From Planctomicrobium piriforme (lineage in GTDB: Bacteria; Planctomycetota; Planctomycetia; Planctomycetales; Planctomycetaceae), in the NCBI GenBank assembly GCA_945860955.1, contig CAMATH010000045.1:1-58859 (forward strand): a DNA stretch of 58,859 nucleotides. The letters run 5' to 3'. Below the pieces are notes generated by a model. The model was not told the DNA's origin and did no database searches. It saw nothing but the letters and a program-made list of their open reading frames with translations. Each line of letters starts with the position of its first letter. The stretch's first letter is position 1. This document shows positions 19,374 to 28,374 of the stretch, piece by piece. Made by a program: the position numbers and the translations under genes.

Positions 19374-19485
19374 TTTTGTAGCGACGACGCTCCGCGGCGT
19401 CGATCCGGTTGTGGTTCCTGCGAACCGGAACCACAACCGGCTGTTTCAAACACGCGACCGGATCACTGAAACCGACAGCCCCCTT
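19374..19485. repeat. Dispersed repeat B, copy 1
   Basis: About 112 bases, clearly homologous to 41822-41933. It contains GCGACGACGCTCC followed by a 14-bp perfect hairpin CCGGTTGTGGTTCC / GGAACCACAACCGG (19405-19440), then CACGCGACC and ACCGACAGCCCC. It lies between two convergent gene ends, 31 bases after the C45 gene. In the other copy the changed bases keep the hairpin through a G-T pair. Confidence 0.85.
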
Positions 19486-19499
19486 GTCCGGATGGTGTT

Positions 19500-20558
19500 C
19501 TATGGCGACGGTATCGTTGTCTTCAGTGGCAAATGAACAACCTGGTTCGTGCGTGCCGAGATCAGGCACGCTTCGCACAATTCCACCGCGGCCCGACCTT
19601 CGGGGCCACCGACACGCGGCGGGCGCTGTTCTCGGATGCTGTCGACAAATTCGCGGATCACGCCGATGTGTGGAAAGAGCCGAATCGGGGATTTCGGTTC
19701 CTTCAGGTAGTCGAACCGTTCGGGGAGCATCACCCGTTCCCATTTGTCCCCTTTGCCAACATCGAGATACTCGAAGTTCTCAAGATCGATCATTCCGTCG
19801 CGTCCCACGACCTGAAAGCGGACTTCGCTTGAGGGCCAGCCGGGTGACGGAAACTCCGACGAGATCCAGAGATGTCCCATCACGCCGTTATCAAAGGTGA
19901 TCTGGGCCATTACGCTTTGGGCCGGCGCGGGGAGATCGCTGTAGGAATGCACCTGGGCGAAGACCTGCGTGGCGTTCGCGCCGGTGAGCCAGCGCAGAAA
20001 GTCGGTGTTGTGCGAGGCGATGCCCATGAACAGCCCTCCTCCCTTGGGGTCAAGCATCCAGGGGCGGGAGTCAAACAGTTCCTTCGCGAGAGAGATCGGG
20101 AAACTCGAAATGGTCCGCACCATCCAGACGGGACCGATTTCACCCGAATCGATGATCTCCTTCGCTTTCAATGTGATCTTTCGGAACCGCTCGGTCTGCA
20201 CCACCGCGAGATTGACTTTCGCCGCCGCGCAGGCGGCGATCATCGCGTCGCACTCGGCGACTGTGGGAGCCATTGGCTTTTCGGCGAGAACATGTTTGCC
20301 GGCGGCCGCCGCCGCGATTGTCAGTTCCAGGCGGTTCTGATCCGGGGTGGCGAGTACGACCCCCGCGACGTCGGAGCGGGCGAGCAGAGATTCATAAGTC
20401 GGTTCATGAGGGACACTGTAGTCGCCGGCGAGCTGCGCGGCCCGTTTGCCGCCGGTGATCGCGACGAGACGGGCTCCCGGAATGTGCTTCGCAAGCACTT
20501 CGGAATAGGTGAGTCCCATGAACCCGCTGCCAACCATTCCGATGCCGATGTCTGACAT
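19500..20558 (-). CDS. Gfo/Idh/MocA-family oxidoreductase
   Basis: 352 residues. N-terminal Rossmann domain with GSGFMG at residues 10-15, the NAD-site loop ATPDQNRLELTIAAAAAGKHVLAEKPM with the catalytic-type Lys in EKP, and a C-terminal alpha/beta dimer domain with GGGLFMGIASHNTDFLRWLTG carrying a catalytic-position His. Members oxidise or reduce sugars and cyclitols using NAD(P). A GGGAG ribosome site precedes the ATG. No signal peptide. Its 3' end lies right beside dispersed repeat B. Substrate unknown. Confidence 0.93.
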   Translation of the reverse strand: MSDIGIGMVGSGFMGLTYSEVLAKHIPGARLVAITGGKRAAQLAGDYSVPHEPTYESLLARSDVAGVVLATPDQNRLELTIAAAAAGKHVLAEKPMAPTVAECDAMIAACAAAKVNLAVVQTERFRKITLKAKEIIDSGEIGPVWMVRTISSFPISLAKELFDSRPWMLDPKGGGLFMGIASHNTDFLRWLTGANATQVFAQVHSYSDLPAPAQSVMAQITFDNGVMGHLWISSEFPSPGWPSSEVRFQVVGRDGMIDLENFEYLDVGKGDKWERVMLPERFDYLKEPKSPIRLFPHIGVIREFVDSIREQRPPRVGGPEGRAAVELCEACLISARTNQVVHLPLKTTIPSP

Positions 20559-20629
20559 GTTTGTCTCTCCCGCAGGTGAAGTTCAGGTAGGAAGTGAGTT
20601 GGACGCGGCGCAATCACAGTGATTCGAGG

Positions 20630-22093
20630 TCAGCGACGTGGCTTGTTGATCATTTGAGAAAGCCTGTCGGTGGCGCCTCCGCCGAAACGTGGCCGTAACC
20701 AAAACCATGTTCCGGCCAATCCCAGTGTGGCGAATCCAGTGCCCAGTAAAGCGTCGGTCAGGTCAGGGACATGCGGTGGAAAAAGTGCCTGCCCCAACTC
20801 CAGACCGGCGGCCGTCAGCGCCGCGACCGCCACACCGATCACAATCCCCGTAGCGCGCCAGCGAGAATTCGGATCGACGGCACGTCGCCAGAGGAACGCC
20901 CACAAGACACCCAGAGGAACAAACCACAACAACTTGCTTTTCGTGGCGAAATCGAAACCGTCGTCGCTGGTCAACCAGTGAAACAACGGGCGACGCCAGG
21001 CGGCCGACAAGTGGCCAATCACCGATACGCGTTTCCGGGTCACGCGAAGAGGCCACCAGAAAACCGCCGCCAATCCGAGGGAGTAAACCAGATAGGCCGC
21101 GGCGGAAACCACCAGTTTCACAATGCGGAAGTCATCCGTTCGCAAAGTCCAATCAACGGCACCCAACGAACGCAACCGCCACACGACTCCAAGGCCCGCC
21201 CCCGTGAGACCCGCCAGAATGTCAACCGTCGATGCGACGCGACTCATCACCGGAACCTGAGCGAGTTCGCCAAACAGAATGATTGCGATAGAGGCGATTC
21301 CCGCTCGCCAGACCGAGCGCGTTCTGGCGTGTGCATCGACTCCCAGGGTCACCATCGCCGCTCCGATCGGGAATGCCGCGAGCGCGGTGAACAGGATCCC
21401 CCCCCAGGTCCAAAGTCCGAACAACGGTTGTTTGGAAAACGGAATAATCTCGAGGCGACCCATCCGCAATTTCGATACGACCTCAGTGGGATCAATGGAG
21501 ATATCGAGTGGCAAAACCAAGCCGAAGAACCAGAGAAGCAGATAGGCGATAAACAGTTTGTCCTGATTGGACTGTGGCCCTCCGAGCCAGCGGAATCGTC
21601 TCAGCCAGCCTTCGACATGCGTTCCCGCGAGCCACCAGGCGACACCGCCGAGGATGGTCCCGACACATTGCGCCTGAACATCGAAGGGATTGACGACACG
21701 CGGTGGAAACCAGTGTTGCGCGAATTCAATCGTGGCCCCCAGAACCACACAGCCCACCACCACCATGACCAATGCGACGGGGAGACTCCAGGACCGGCCG
21801 GTCGGTCGCCCATTCAATCCCTGAGCGACAACAGCCGTCCAAAAGAACCCGAGTGGAAAGAACAACAGGCAATTCGACACCCAGTCGATGCGCGACAACA
21901 CACCGAACGTAAAAAACGAAAGTTGCGAAAAATTCTGGACGGCCGCATCCCAGGCCATTCCCTTGTATTTCCAGGGATAAAACGACCCCAGAATGGCAAT
22001 TGTTGTGAACAACAACGCACCGGACAGGAGAATCCTGTGCGAGCCCGCGGTGCGGACTGGGGGGGCCTTCGAATGAAGATCAATGGGCGGCAT
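20630..22093 (-). CDS. Membrane protein with three VanZ-like repeats
   Basis: 487 residues, roughly eleven hydrophobic segments. VanZ-like units recur with a period near 154 residues: FPLG/FPIG/VPLG at 79, 241 and 392, and Glu-x-Ala/Gly-Gln at 123 (EFAQ), 276 (ELAQ) and 432 (ELGQ), each followed by an Asp and a Gly-rich helix (DILAGLTGAGLG, DALLGTGFATLG). VanZ itself confers low-level teicoplanin resistance, but most family members are uncharacterised. A single VanZ domain is about 120-150 residues, so this is a triplication. Inner membrane. A neighbour 30 bases downstream on the same strand encodes a propeller protein. Confidence 0.82.
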   Translation of the reverse strand: MPPIDLHSKAPPVRTAGSHRILLSGALLFTTIAILGSFYPWKYKGMAWDAAVQNFSQLSFFTFGVLSRIDWVSNCLLFFPLGFFWTAVVAQGLNGRPTGRSWSLPVALVMVVVGCVVLGATIEFAQHWFPPRVVNPFDVQAQCVGTILGGVAWWLAGTHVEGWLRRFRWLGGPQSNQDKLFIAYLLLWFFGLVLPLDISIDPTEVVSKLRMGRLEIIPFSKQPLFGLWTWGGILFTALAAFPIGAAMVTLGVDAHARTRSVWRAGIASIAIILFGELAQVPVMSRVASTVDILAGLTGAGLGVVWRLRSLGAVDWTLRTDDFRIVKLVVSAAAYLVYSLGLAAVFWWPLRVTRKRVSVIGHLSAAWRRPLFHWLTSDDGFDFATKSKLLWFVPLGVLWAFLWRRAVDPNSRWRATGIVIGVAVAALTAAGLELGQALFPPHVPDLTDALLGTGFATLGLAGTWFWLRPRFGGGATDRLSQMINKPRR

Positions 22094-22123
22094 GCGAATG
22101 AAGCGCGCGAGGGGATGAAAGGA

Positions 22124-22930
22124 TCACGGGAGTTCCGCCAGAAACAGGTCGTACTGGCCATCCCTCTCGGATATGAACGCCAGACGGTTCCCGTCGGGGT
22201 GCCACGCGGGGAAGTCGTCGCGGTCGGGGTGGTTGGTCAGATTCCGCAGTTCCCCGCCATCGTCGCGCATCAGATAGATCTCGTAATTGCCGTCGCGATT
22301 GCTGACGAATGCGAGTCGATTTCCGTCCGGGTGCCAGACCGGCCGCAGGTCCATTCCGGGTGAGCGCGTGATCCGCATCGGCTCGGTGCCGTCTGCGGAC
22401 ATGATGTAGATTTCAAAATCGCCATCGCGGCTGCTGGAAAACGCCAGTCGACGACCATCGGGCGAAAACGCCGGGTGGTTGTTGATGCCGACCGTCGCGG
22501 TCAGATCGCGGCGATCTTTCGCCACCGTGTCCACCGAGACCAATTGTTGTCCCCCTGTCGCCGGCATGCTGAAAATCACGCGGGATCCGTCGGGCGAAAA
22601 CGCGGGATGCCGCAGGCCGGCGAAACCTCCCCCAGGATCGAAAACCGACTGCTTGCCGGCGGGAACCGATTCGATCACCAGTTTCAACTGCAGATTGGCC
22701 CGCGATTGAACGTAGGCGCACCATTTTCCGTCTTGCGAAAACGCCGGCTCGTACTCAGACGTGTTCTGGTCCGGATGCCAGCGTTCCAACCCGCCCCCCG
22801 CCAGCGTCAGTTTCCAGATTGCCAACAGAGTCGTGGAGTCTTGCCGGCAGAAATACAGCACGGTGCCGTCTGGCGACCAGGCTAGGTCGCGTTTGAATTT
22901 TCCATCGGTCGTCAGGCGGTGCAGTTTCAC
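22124..22930 (-). CDS. TolB-like six-bladed PD40 beta-propeller protein
   Basis: 268 residues made almost wholly of six PD40 (WD40-like) repeats, each with the pattern [AW]-x-[PQ]-DG: LAWSPDG, PAFSQDG, PAFSPDG twice and PAWHPDG-type twice. It has no signal peptide and lacks the N-terminal domain of TolB, so a cytoplasmic binding protein is likelier than a periplasmic TolB. Its start overlaps the stop of the DUF1501 gene by four bases, which makes coupled expression likely. Such propellers bind proteins or ligands; the partner here is unknown. Confidence 0.85.
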   Translation of the reverse strand: MKLHRLTTDGKFKRDLAWSPDGTVLYFCRQDSTTLLAIWKLTLAGGGLERWHPDQNTSEYEPAFSQDGKWCAYVQSRANLQLKLVIESVPAGKQSVFDPGGGFAGLRHPAFSPDGSRVIFSMPATGGQQLVSVDTVAKDRRDLTATVGINNHPAFSPDGRRLAFSSSRDGDFEIYIMSADGTEPMRITRSPGMDLRPVWHPDGNRLAFVSNRDGNYEIYLMRDDGGELRNLTNHPDRDDFPAWHPDGNRLAFISERDGQYDLFLAELP

Positions 22931-24267
22931 GCGAACAATTCCTCGATCACCCGCGCATTGGGAGTGACATTCAACTCAATCCGACGCGTCAGGGGAACGC
23001 CCGCGAGTTCCAGCGCGGTCGCCCCGACGTCGAGTGGTGTGATGGGGGGGGTCGTCGGCGCGCCACCCGTCTTGTCGCTGCGGCCGACCACGATGCCGGG
23101 ACGGACTCCCGCGCCCGCCCAGATCGAAAAGTAACACCCGGGCCAATGATCGCGAGCCATCTGTCCATTGATCTTCGGCGTTCGGCCAAATTCCCCCATC
23201 ATGATCACCAATGTCGAATCGAGCAGCCCCCGTTCTCTCAGATCATCCAACAGAGCCGACGCGGCCCGGTCGAAGATCGGCGCGTGACGATCCTGCAGCA
23301 GCTCGAAATTCCAGATGTGGGTGTCCCAGCCGAAATCGCAGTTCGGCGTGATCGCCTCGACGTAGGTACTCCAATTCACTTGGACGAACGGCACCCCAGC
23401 CTCCACGAGCCGTCTCGACAGCAGGCAGCTTTGTCCGAACGTCGTTTTGCCGTAGTCAGCCCGGACGTCGGGACGTTCGGTCGAAAGATCCAACGCCGCT
23501 CGGGCCCCTGGTGAAGTCAACAACTCGAACGCCCGCTGATACGATTTGTCCCAGGTGTCGAGCCGCTGGTCATTGGCCGACGCGAGCAGCAGGTCCAGTT
23601 CCCGACGGAGTTTTGTCCGATCGGCGAGCGCCCCGGGCGATTGCCCCTCGATGAGTTCCAGCGAGGGAACCTCGACCTGCCCCTCATCATCACAACGGAC
23701 GCGAAACGGGTCGAACGCCGCTCCCCACCGACCTCCCCCCTGCCCTTTGACCAATCCCACAACATCGCGCACCGCGCCATTCCCGACCGCGATGAACGGC
23801 GGCAAAGAACCGAACCCGCGGGCTTTACCCAGGACCGCCCCGAAATGCGGTTCCGGAGTCGCAGTCAGAGTGTTGCTGGCGCTGAGACTGAGCGTGCCCG
23901 CCTCGAGATGCCCCTGTTGAAAATTGACCATGGAACGAACCAGCGCGAACTGGTCGTTGCGGGCCGCCAAACGGGGCAATGTCTCGGCAAATTGAATCCC
24001 GGGAAGCTTTGTCTGAATGGGAGCAAACGCCCCGCGAATGTCGAGCGGAGCGTCGGGCTTGACGTCAAACGTGTCGAGATGGCTCGGCCCCCCCCACAGC
24101 CACAGCAAAATCACCGACTTCGCCGGAACCCGGCCCGACTCCTGCTCACCCGCGTTCAATCGCTCGACCAGACTCAATCCCAGAGGGGCGATCGCCCCCG
24201 CTTGAACAAACGCCCGGCGGGAAAGTCCCTGACAGGAACGGGTCGCATGGTTGCCGATTTGCAGCAT
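22927..24267 (-). CDS. DUF1501 protein (Tat-exported)
   Basis: 446 residues from the ATG at 24267 (MLQIGNHATRSCQG); an earlier in-frame start would add an implausible Arg/Pro-rich stretch. A Tat motif (SRRAFVQAGAIAPLG) follows. Family motifs: LLWLWGGPSHLDTFD, FGQSCLLSRRLVEAGVPFVQVNW, DTLVIMMGEFGRTPKINGQMARDHWP in segments, and TPLDVGATALELAGV at the end. An export-type protein of the alkaline-phosphatase-like fold, reaction unknown. It is coupled by a four-base overlap to the propeller gene downstream rather than preceded by the usual DUF1549/DUF1553 gene. Confidence 0.92.
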   Translation of the reverse strand: MLQIGNHATRSCQGLSRRAFVQAGAIAPLGLSLVERLNAGEQESGRVPAKSVILLWLWGGPSHLDTFDVKPDAPLDIRGAFAPIQTKLPGIQFAETLPRLAARNDQFALVRSMVNFQQGHLEAGTLSLSASNTLTATPEPHFGAVLGKARGFGSLPPFIAVGNGAVRDVVGLVKGQGGGRWGAAFDPFRVRCDDEGQVEVPSLELIEGQSPGALADRTKLRRELDLLLASANDQRLDTWDKSYQRAFELLTSPGARAALDLSTERPDVRADYGKTTFGQSCLLSRRLVEAGVPFVQVNWSTYVEAITPNCDFGWDTHIWNFELLQDRHAPIFDRAASALLDDLRERGLLDSTLVIMMGEFGRTPKINGQMARDHWPGCYFSIWAGAGVRPGIVVGRSDKTGGAPTTPPITPLDVGATALELAGVPLTRRIELNVTPNARVIEELFA

Positions 24268-24514
24268 GGCGAGGTCGGAACGGGCGGGACATGGGGGAGT
24301 TTCAACGAGTCGACGTTGATATGGATCATATCGGCCGAATCGCCCGTGTACACCTGATGCGGGCTTTGGCAACGGCATACTGCATTCAAGCCGTGGTGCC
24401 GGTACACTGCCTCAACGCCCGCTCGAATGTGCCGCGCGGACCGGATTTCACCTCAACGACGCCCACGGAATGATTTCCGACCGTTTTCCGAACGCCCCCT
24501 ACGAGCCCCCACCC

Positions 24515-25858
24515 ATGCCACCACGCGCCGTCGTGATGACCTGCGATCGATGGCATCTCGACTTCGTCGGCTGCTACGGGAACGATTGGATCGAGACCCC
24601 GAATCTGCAGAAGCTGGCGGCGCAGGGGGTGGTGTTCGATCGCCATTTCGCGGCGAATGTCGACCCGGAGTTCGCCAGTCTGGCCTGGTGGACAGGGCGT
24701 ACGCAACTGCCCCGACCGGTGGATTCGGTCCCCTCAGAGTGGGACGTGGGCCGGTTGTCTGCCGCGGGTGTCCGGACTGTGCTGTTTGTCGAAGCGTCGG
24801 AAGAGAACGCGTCGCAGGCAACGCCGCCGTTCGACGAGATCATCGTGATCACCGGGCGGGATGACCTCGAAGCGCAGGAAACAGAAACTCCGTTCCCGCG
24901 CCTGGTCATGAGGGTCGAGGAATGGCTCGTCGAAAATGCCTCGGACGAACGACCGACCCTTCTCTGGTTGCGGTCGCGTGGTGTGCCGATACCGTGGTTG
25001 CCCCCCCTGGGTTTCGCCGACCTGTATCTGGATGACTTTGGTCTGGCGGTCTCTTCGGAACCGGTCGCGGGGGATCCCAATGAGCCGGAGATGACTTTTC
25101 CCGAGGGACCGGAATATGATGACGCCGAACTGGTGGAGTTCGCGGAGGAGCAGGATCTGTCGCCAGAACAGAATCGAGTCCCGGAAGACACCCGGTACGC
25201 GCTGGCGATGTATGCCGCCTACGCGTCGTTGCTCGATCGCTGGATCGGCCGATTGTTGACGAAACTGGATGCGAATGTCGGCTGGAAGGACGCGCTGCTG
25301 GTCTTTGCGGCGGCGACGGGGCAGCCGTTCTTCCTGGCGAAGGAAGATGGGGCGTCGGACCTCAGCGATCTGGAGCAGGCGCTCCCTTTGCGGGGCGAGA
25401 TGATTCAAACCCCGCTAATCGTGCGACTCCCCGCGAATGTCGCTGCGGATTCGCAACACGCCGGCACGCGTCGACCAGCGCTCGTGCAAACCGTTGACCT
25501 GTTACCGAGTGTGCTGGAGTGGTTTGGAGTTACGGGCTCGCTCACTTTGGAAGGGGCGTCGGTACTTCCCCTCGTACGGCAACAGGTGGAAACGATTCAC
25601 GATTCCGTGTTGATTGGCGACGGGGCCGCGACGCTGGCGCTCTGTACGGAGGACTATCTCTACGTGCGATCCGGGGCCAAAGAACCGGGTGCTGAGCCGG
25701 CGGTCCGACTTTTCGAAAAGCCGTATGATCGGTGGGACGTGAGTGACGTCGCGAATCAGGCGCACGGACTCGTCGACGATCTCGAACGGGAATTGCAAGA
25801 GCGTTTGGTCCAACAGAATCTCACCACTTCAATCCCGTCTGCTGCAATTTCCCAATAA
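24515..25858 (+). CDS. Sulfatase-fold protein lacking the catalytic residues
   Basis: 447 residues from the ATG at 24515. The N-terminus follows the sulfatase pattern (VVMTCDRWHLDFVGCYGNDWIETPNLQKLAAQG). The metal-binding Asp pair that normally opens it is replaced by CDR. The C/S-x-P-x-R formylglycine motif is replaced by DPEFASLAWWTGR, with no Cys or Ser at the usual site. The later DHG metal site reads FAAATGQ. The middle is unusually acidic. It ends with a normal sulfatase C-terminal region (TPLIVRLP, TVDLLPSVLEWFGV). No signal peptide. Probably a non-enzymatic binding protein. Its last 38 bases overlap the convergent gene. Confidence 0.75.
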   Translation: MPPRAVVMTCDRWHLDFVGCYGNDWIETPNLQKLAAQGVVFDRHFAANVDPEFASLAWWTGRTQLPRPVDSVPSEWDVGRLSAAGVRTVLFVEASEENASQATPPFDEIIVITGRDDLEAQETETPFPRLVMRVEEWLVENASDERPTLLWLRSRGVPIPWLPPLGFADLYLDDFGLAVSSEPVAGDPNEPEMTFPEGPEYDDAELVEFAEEQDLSPEQNRVPEDTRYALAMYAAYASLLDRWIGRLLTKLDANVGWKDALLVFAAATGQPFFLAKEDGASDLSDLEQALPLRGEMIQTPLIVRLPANVAADSQHAGTRRPALVQTVDLLPSVLEWFGVTGSLTLEGASVLPLVRQQVETIHDSVLIGDGAATLALCTEDYLYVRSGAKEPGAEPAVRLFEKPYDRWDVSDVANQAHGLVDDLERELQERLVQQNLTTSIPSAAISQ

Positions 25859-26951
25859 ACGCGGTTTTGGTCTTGTGGCGGCGAACGAGTTCTCGAAGCC
25901 GGTCTTGAAACGGCTCCATCTGCCCATCCCGTTCCGCAAGGTCACGCAGATCTTTGAGCGTCTTCGTCGCGAGGTCATACAGCGCCGGTTTCTTCGCTTC
26001 GAGTGTCTGTTGGACTTCGCGCCATGCGGAATCGATGTTTCGAGCGAGCTCGTCGAGTTGCGTGTTCCGCAGTTTGGCCGCATTCTCAGCCGACTGCTGG
26101 AGGGCACATTGTCGGGATTCTTCAGCAGCAGACTGCAACTCCTCGCAGGTGCGGCGTGGCGTCGACTCGTGGACTGCTGCGCTGGAATTTTTTCGCAGAG
26201 ATTGGCGGAACTGCAGCAGCACTTCGCTACGCGTCGCCGGTCCGGAATCCCCGAGCAGATCGAACAGCCAGAGATCACGTTCCACTGCCGAGCGAGATTT
26301 CAGCCAAAGTGCGAGTTGTTCCTGCGTCGGAGCGGTGTCCGCGTTCTCTTCGCTCCGTTCGGCGGCGACTTTCAATAAGTCAGCGTCGATTCGCAAGAAC
26401 TCGACTAAACCGGACTGAGCGACAGTCAATCTGCTCAGTCCTGAGGGAACGGGCGGCTCGACCTCGTCGGGTGCGACGTCGCAGTCGATGCCACCTTCGA
26501 CCCCCGCCAACCAGCCGAGGTAGAGGGGGCGAAGATCGCCATTGAGCAGTTCGTCACGAATCGGAGCCAGATCCGGCATCCACCGCTCACCCTGCTCCCA
26601 TTCCCCTCCCCCATCGTCGGAATGCTGGAACGAGAGAATCGCGAATTCGTCCTTGACCCACCACGAAAACCCGCCCCCGGCGTACGCCTCTAACGTCGGA
26701 ATATCGATTCCACGCACCGGCAACCGAACCATCAGGTGCTGCGTCCCCCAGTTCGCAACGTACACGAAAAGATCGAAGTACCGTTCCATCAGGCGGTCAG
26801 GATTGCCGCGAAAGTCGCCGTACGAGTAGGAGTTGATGAAACTTGTGGACGTGATTTCCGCACGACTGGAAAGTTGCCGCAGCTCGGAAATCTCGGCCGC
26901 GGTGAGTGTCCGGTCGGTCGTCCGAAATTCGTAGTACTGGTACTCGCTCAT
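25821..26951 (-). CDS. Conserved protein of unknown function
   Basis: 376 residues from the ATG at 26951 (MSEYQYYEFRTTDRTLT). The first 200 residues look globular and conserved (LMERYFDLFVYVANWGTQHLMVRLP, GGGFSWWVKDEFAILSF). The rest is charged, mostly helical and probably coiled coil, with many Glu, Arg and Gln. No signal peptide, membrane segment or catalytic motif. Proteins with this start occur in several phyla and I recall some beside SWIM zinc-finger proteins, but no such neighbour is present here. Convergent with the sulfatase-fold gene, with a 38-base overlap. Function unknown. Confidence 0.7.
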   Translation of the reverse strand: MSEYQYYEFRTTDRTLTAAEISELRQLSSRAEITSTSFINSYSYGDFRGNPDRLMERYFDLFVYVANWGTQHLMVRLPVRGIDIPTLEAYAGGGFSWWVKDEFAILSFQHSDDGGGEWEQGERWMPDLAPIRDELLNGDLRPLYLGWLAGVEGGIDCDVAPDEVEPPVPSGLSRLTVAQSGLVEFLRIDADLLKVAAERSEENADTAPTQEQLALWLKSRSAVERDLWLFDLLGDSGPATRSEVLLQFRQSLRKNSSAAVHESTPRRTCEELQSAAEESRQCALQQSAENAAKLRNTQLDELARNIDSAWREVQQTLEAKKPALYDLATKTLKDLRDLAERDGQMEPFQDRLRELVRRHKTKTAFIGKLQQTGLKW

Positions 26952-27257
26952 GGTTCGTCGCTGTTGGCTGTTTCCCTTGACATCCGGGCCACCAGGCAAA
27001 ACTGGCGAAGCTAAGTAGCGCTGGCAGAAGCCGACTGCGAAGTGCAGGTATTGCCAGGGTGGTTGTCCCCATTTTTAGCAGACAGTGGGCAATACCGGGA
27101 GCTTTCTGACGCTCCGAAGAGCCGCCACTTGCCGGATTGACGCCGTTCCGCGTACAGTCAGTCCCAGAAACGCACGCGGTTGTTGCAGGGCCGAAAGACA
27201 TCCGGCGACGATTCGCATTTCCCACACGACTGAACGGTTTTCCCACCGGAGTTCAAC
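26952..27257. other. 306-base intergenic gap with a long-range inverted repeat
   Basis: Divergent gap between the unknown gene and the zinc-ribbon DUF1559 gene. GGTATTGCC (27047-27055) and GGCAATACC (27088-27096) form a 9-bp inverted repeat around 32 bases. No gene was recognised. It may hold the promoters of both genes. Confidence 0.35.
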
Positions 27258-28118
27258 ATGCAATGTCCCGCCTGCGCCGAGCGGATTCCCGCCGACACTG
27301 AAATCTGTCCGTACTGCGAAACCGAAGTGCAGGACTACAAGCCCTCACGTACTTCCAAAAAGAAAAAGGGGGGAACCGGGAAGTCGAAAAAGTCGGGTTC
27401 CGGGATGAGCCTGGGGGTGATTCTCGCCGTTTGCGCGGTGGCCCTGTTCATGTGCGGGGGCGTCCTGCTGGCGCTGTTGCTCCCCGCGGTTCAACAGGCT
27501 CGGGAAGCGGCCCGCCGGACGCAGTGCAAAAACAACATGAAGCAGATCGCGCTCGCGCTGCACAACTACAACGACACCTGGGGAAGTTTTCCCCCCGCGG
27601 CGATTTACAGTGCCGACGGTCGGCCGATGCACAGTTGGCGGGTGCTGATTCTGCCGTACATTGACCAAGTTCCCTTGTACAACAGTTACAAGATGGATGA
27701 ACCGTGGGATGGGCCGAACAACATCCGATTGCAGGCGATGATGCCGCCGATTTTCGCCTGTCCTTCCAGCCCGGTCGGCCAGGGGGGAGGCTCCACACAC
27801 TATCTGGGAATTACCGGCAAGGGGACAATGCTCCCGCAGGGTAAAGGGGTGAAATTCGCCGATGTGAAAGATGGGGCCTCCAATACGCTGATCGTCGTCG
27901 AATCAATTGGTGCCAGTGTCCCCTGGACGCAGCCGATCGATATTGACGCCACCAATGGACTCTCGTTTGGACCGGGAGGATTGGGCAGCCACCATACCGG
28001 CGGGGCGCACGTGCTGATGGCGGACGGCATGGTGCGGTTTGTTTCCCAGAGTGTCAGTCCGCAAACATTGAAGAACCTCTCGACGATCGACGGCGGCGAG
28101 GTGGTGTTTGACTACTGA
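27258..28118 (+). CDS. Zinc-ribbon DUF1559 (prepilin-like) protein
   Basis: 286 residues. A four-Cys zinc ribbon opens the protein (Cys3, Cys6, Cys17, Cys20 in CPAC and CPYC), followed by a Lys/Ser/Gly linker, one membrane helix (residues about 50-74) and a DUF1559 domain ([47 protein letters not shown]). Ordinary DUF1559 proteins begin with a type IV prepilin leader (GFTLIE); that leader is absent and the zinc ribbon takes its place on the cytoplasmic side. So it is unlikely to be processed by prepilin peptidase. Two relatives lie at 47777-49090. Function unknown. Confidence 0.9.
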   Translation: MQCPACAERIPADTEICPYCETEVQDYKPSRTSKKKKGGTGKSKKSGSGMSLGVILAVCAVALFMCGGVLLALLLPAVQQAREAARRTQCKNNMKQIALALHNYNDTWGSFPPAAIYSADGRPMHSWRVLILPYIDQVPLYNSYKMDEPWDGPNNIRLQAMMPPIFACPSSPVGQGGGSTHYLGITGKGTMLPQGKGVKFADVKDGASNTLIVVESIGASVPWTQPIDIDATNGLSFGPGGLGSHHTGGAHVLMADGMVRFVSQSVSPQTLKNLSTIDGGEVVFDY

Positions 28119-28374
28119 ACCTGTGCCGACGGACTTGAAAAGAACAACAGGTCCGAGTGCCGGCCAGAATAGACAGACTTGCGTTCGAAATCGCACGGGC
28201 GACTTCTCGGCGCGCCGGGAGAGCCTCGCCCTCGGGGGATGAAAATACGGTCTTGGCTCCCGGTGCGCAGTCACCTTCGATTGGTGTGCGGTGTCCAAAC
28301 CCCGTCCAGACAAAGTGGCTGCCGCAACTCACGGAGCTGAAACCGCCAGATCTGCGTCGTCAATGACTGGAAGT

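Noticed and set aside
20771-22363. 530-residue open frame opposite the VanZ-like gene
   Set aside because: Charged low-complexity translation that mirrors a hydrophobic membrane protein on the other strand.
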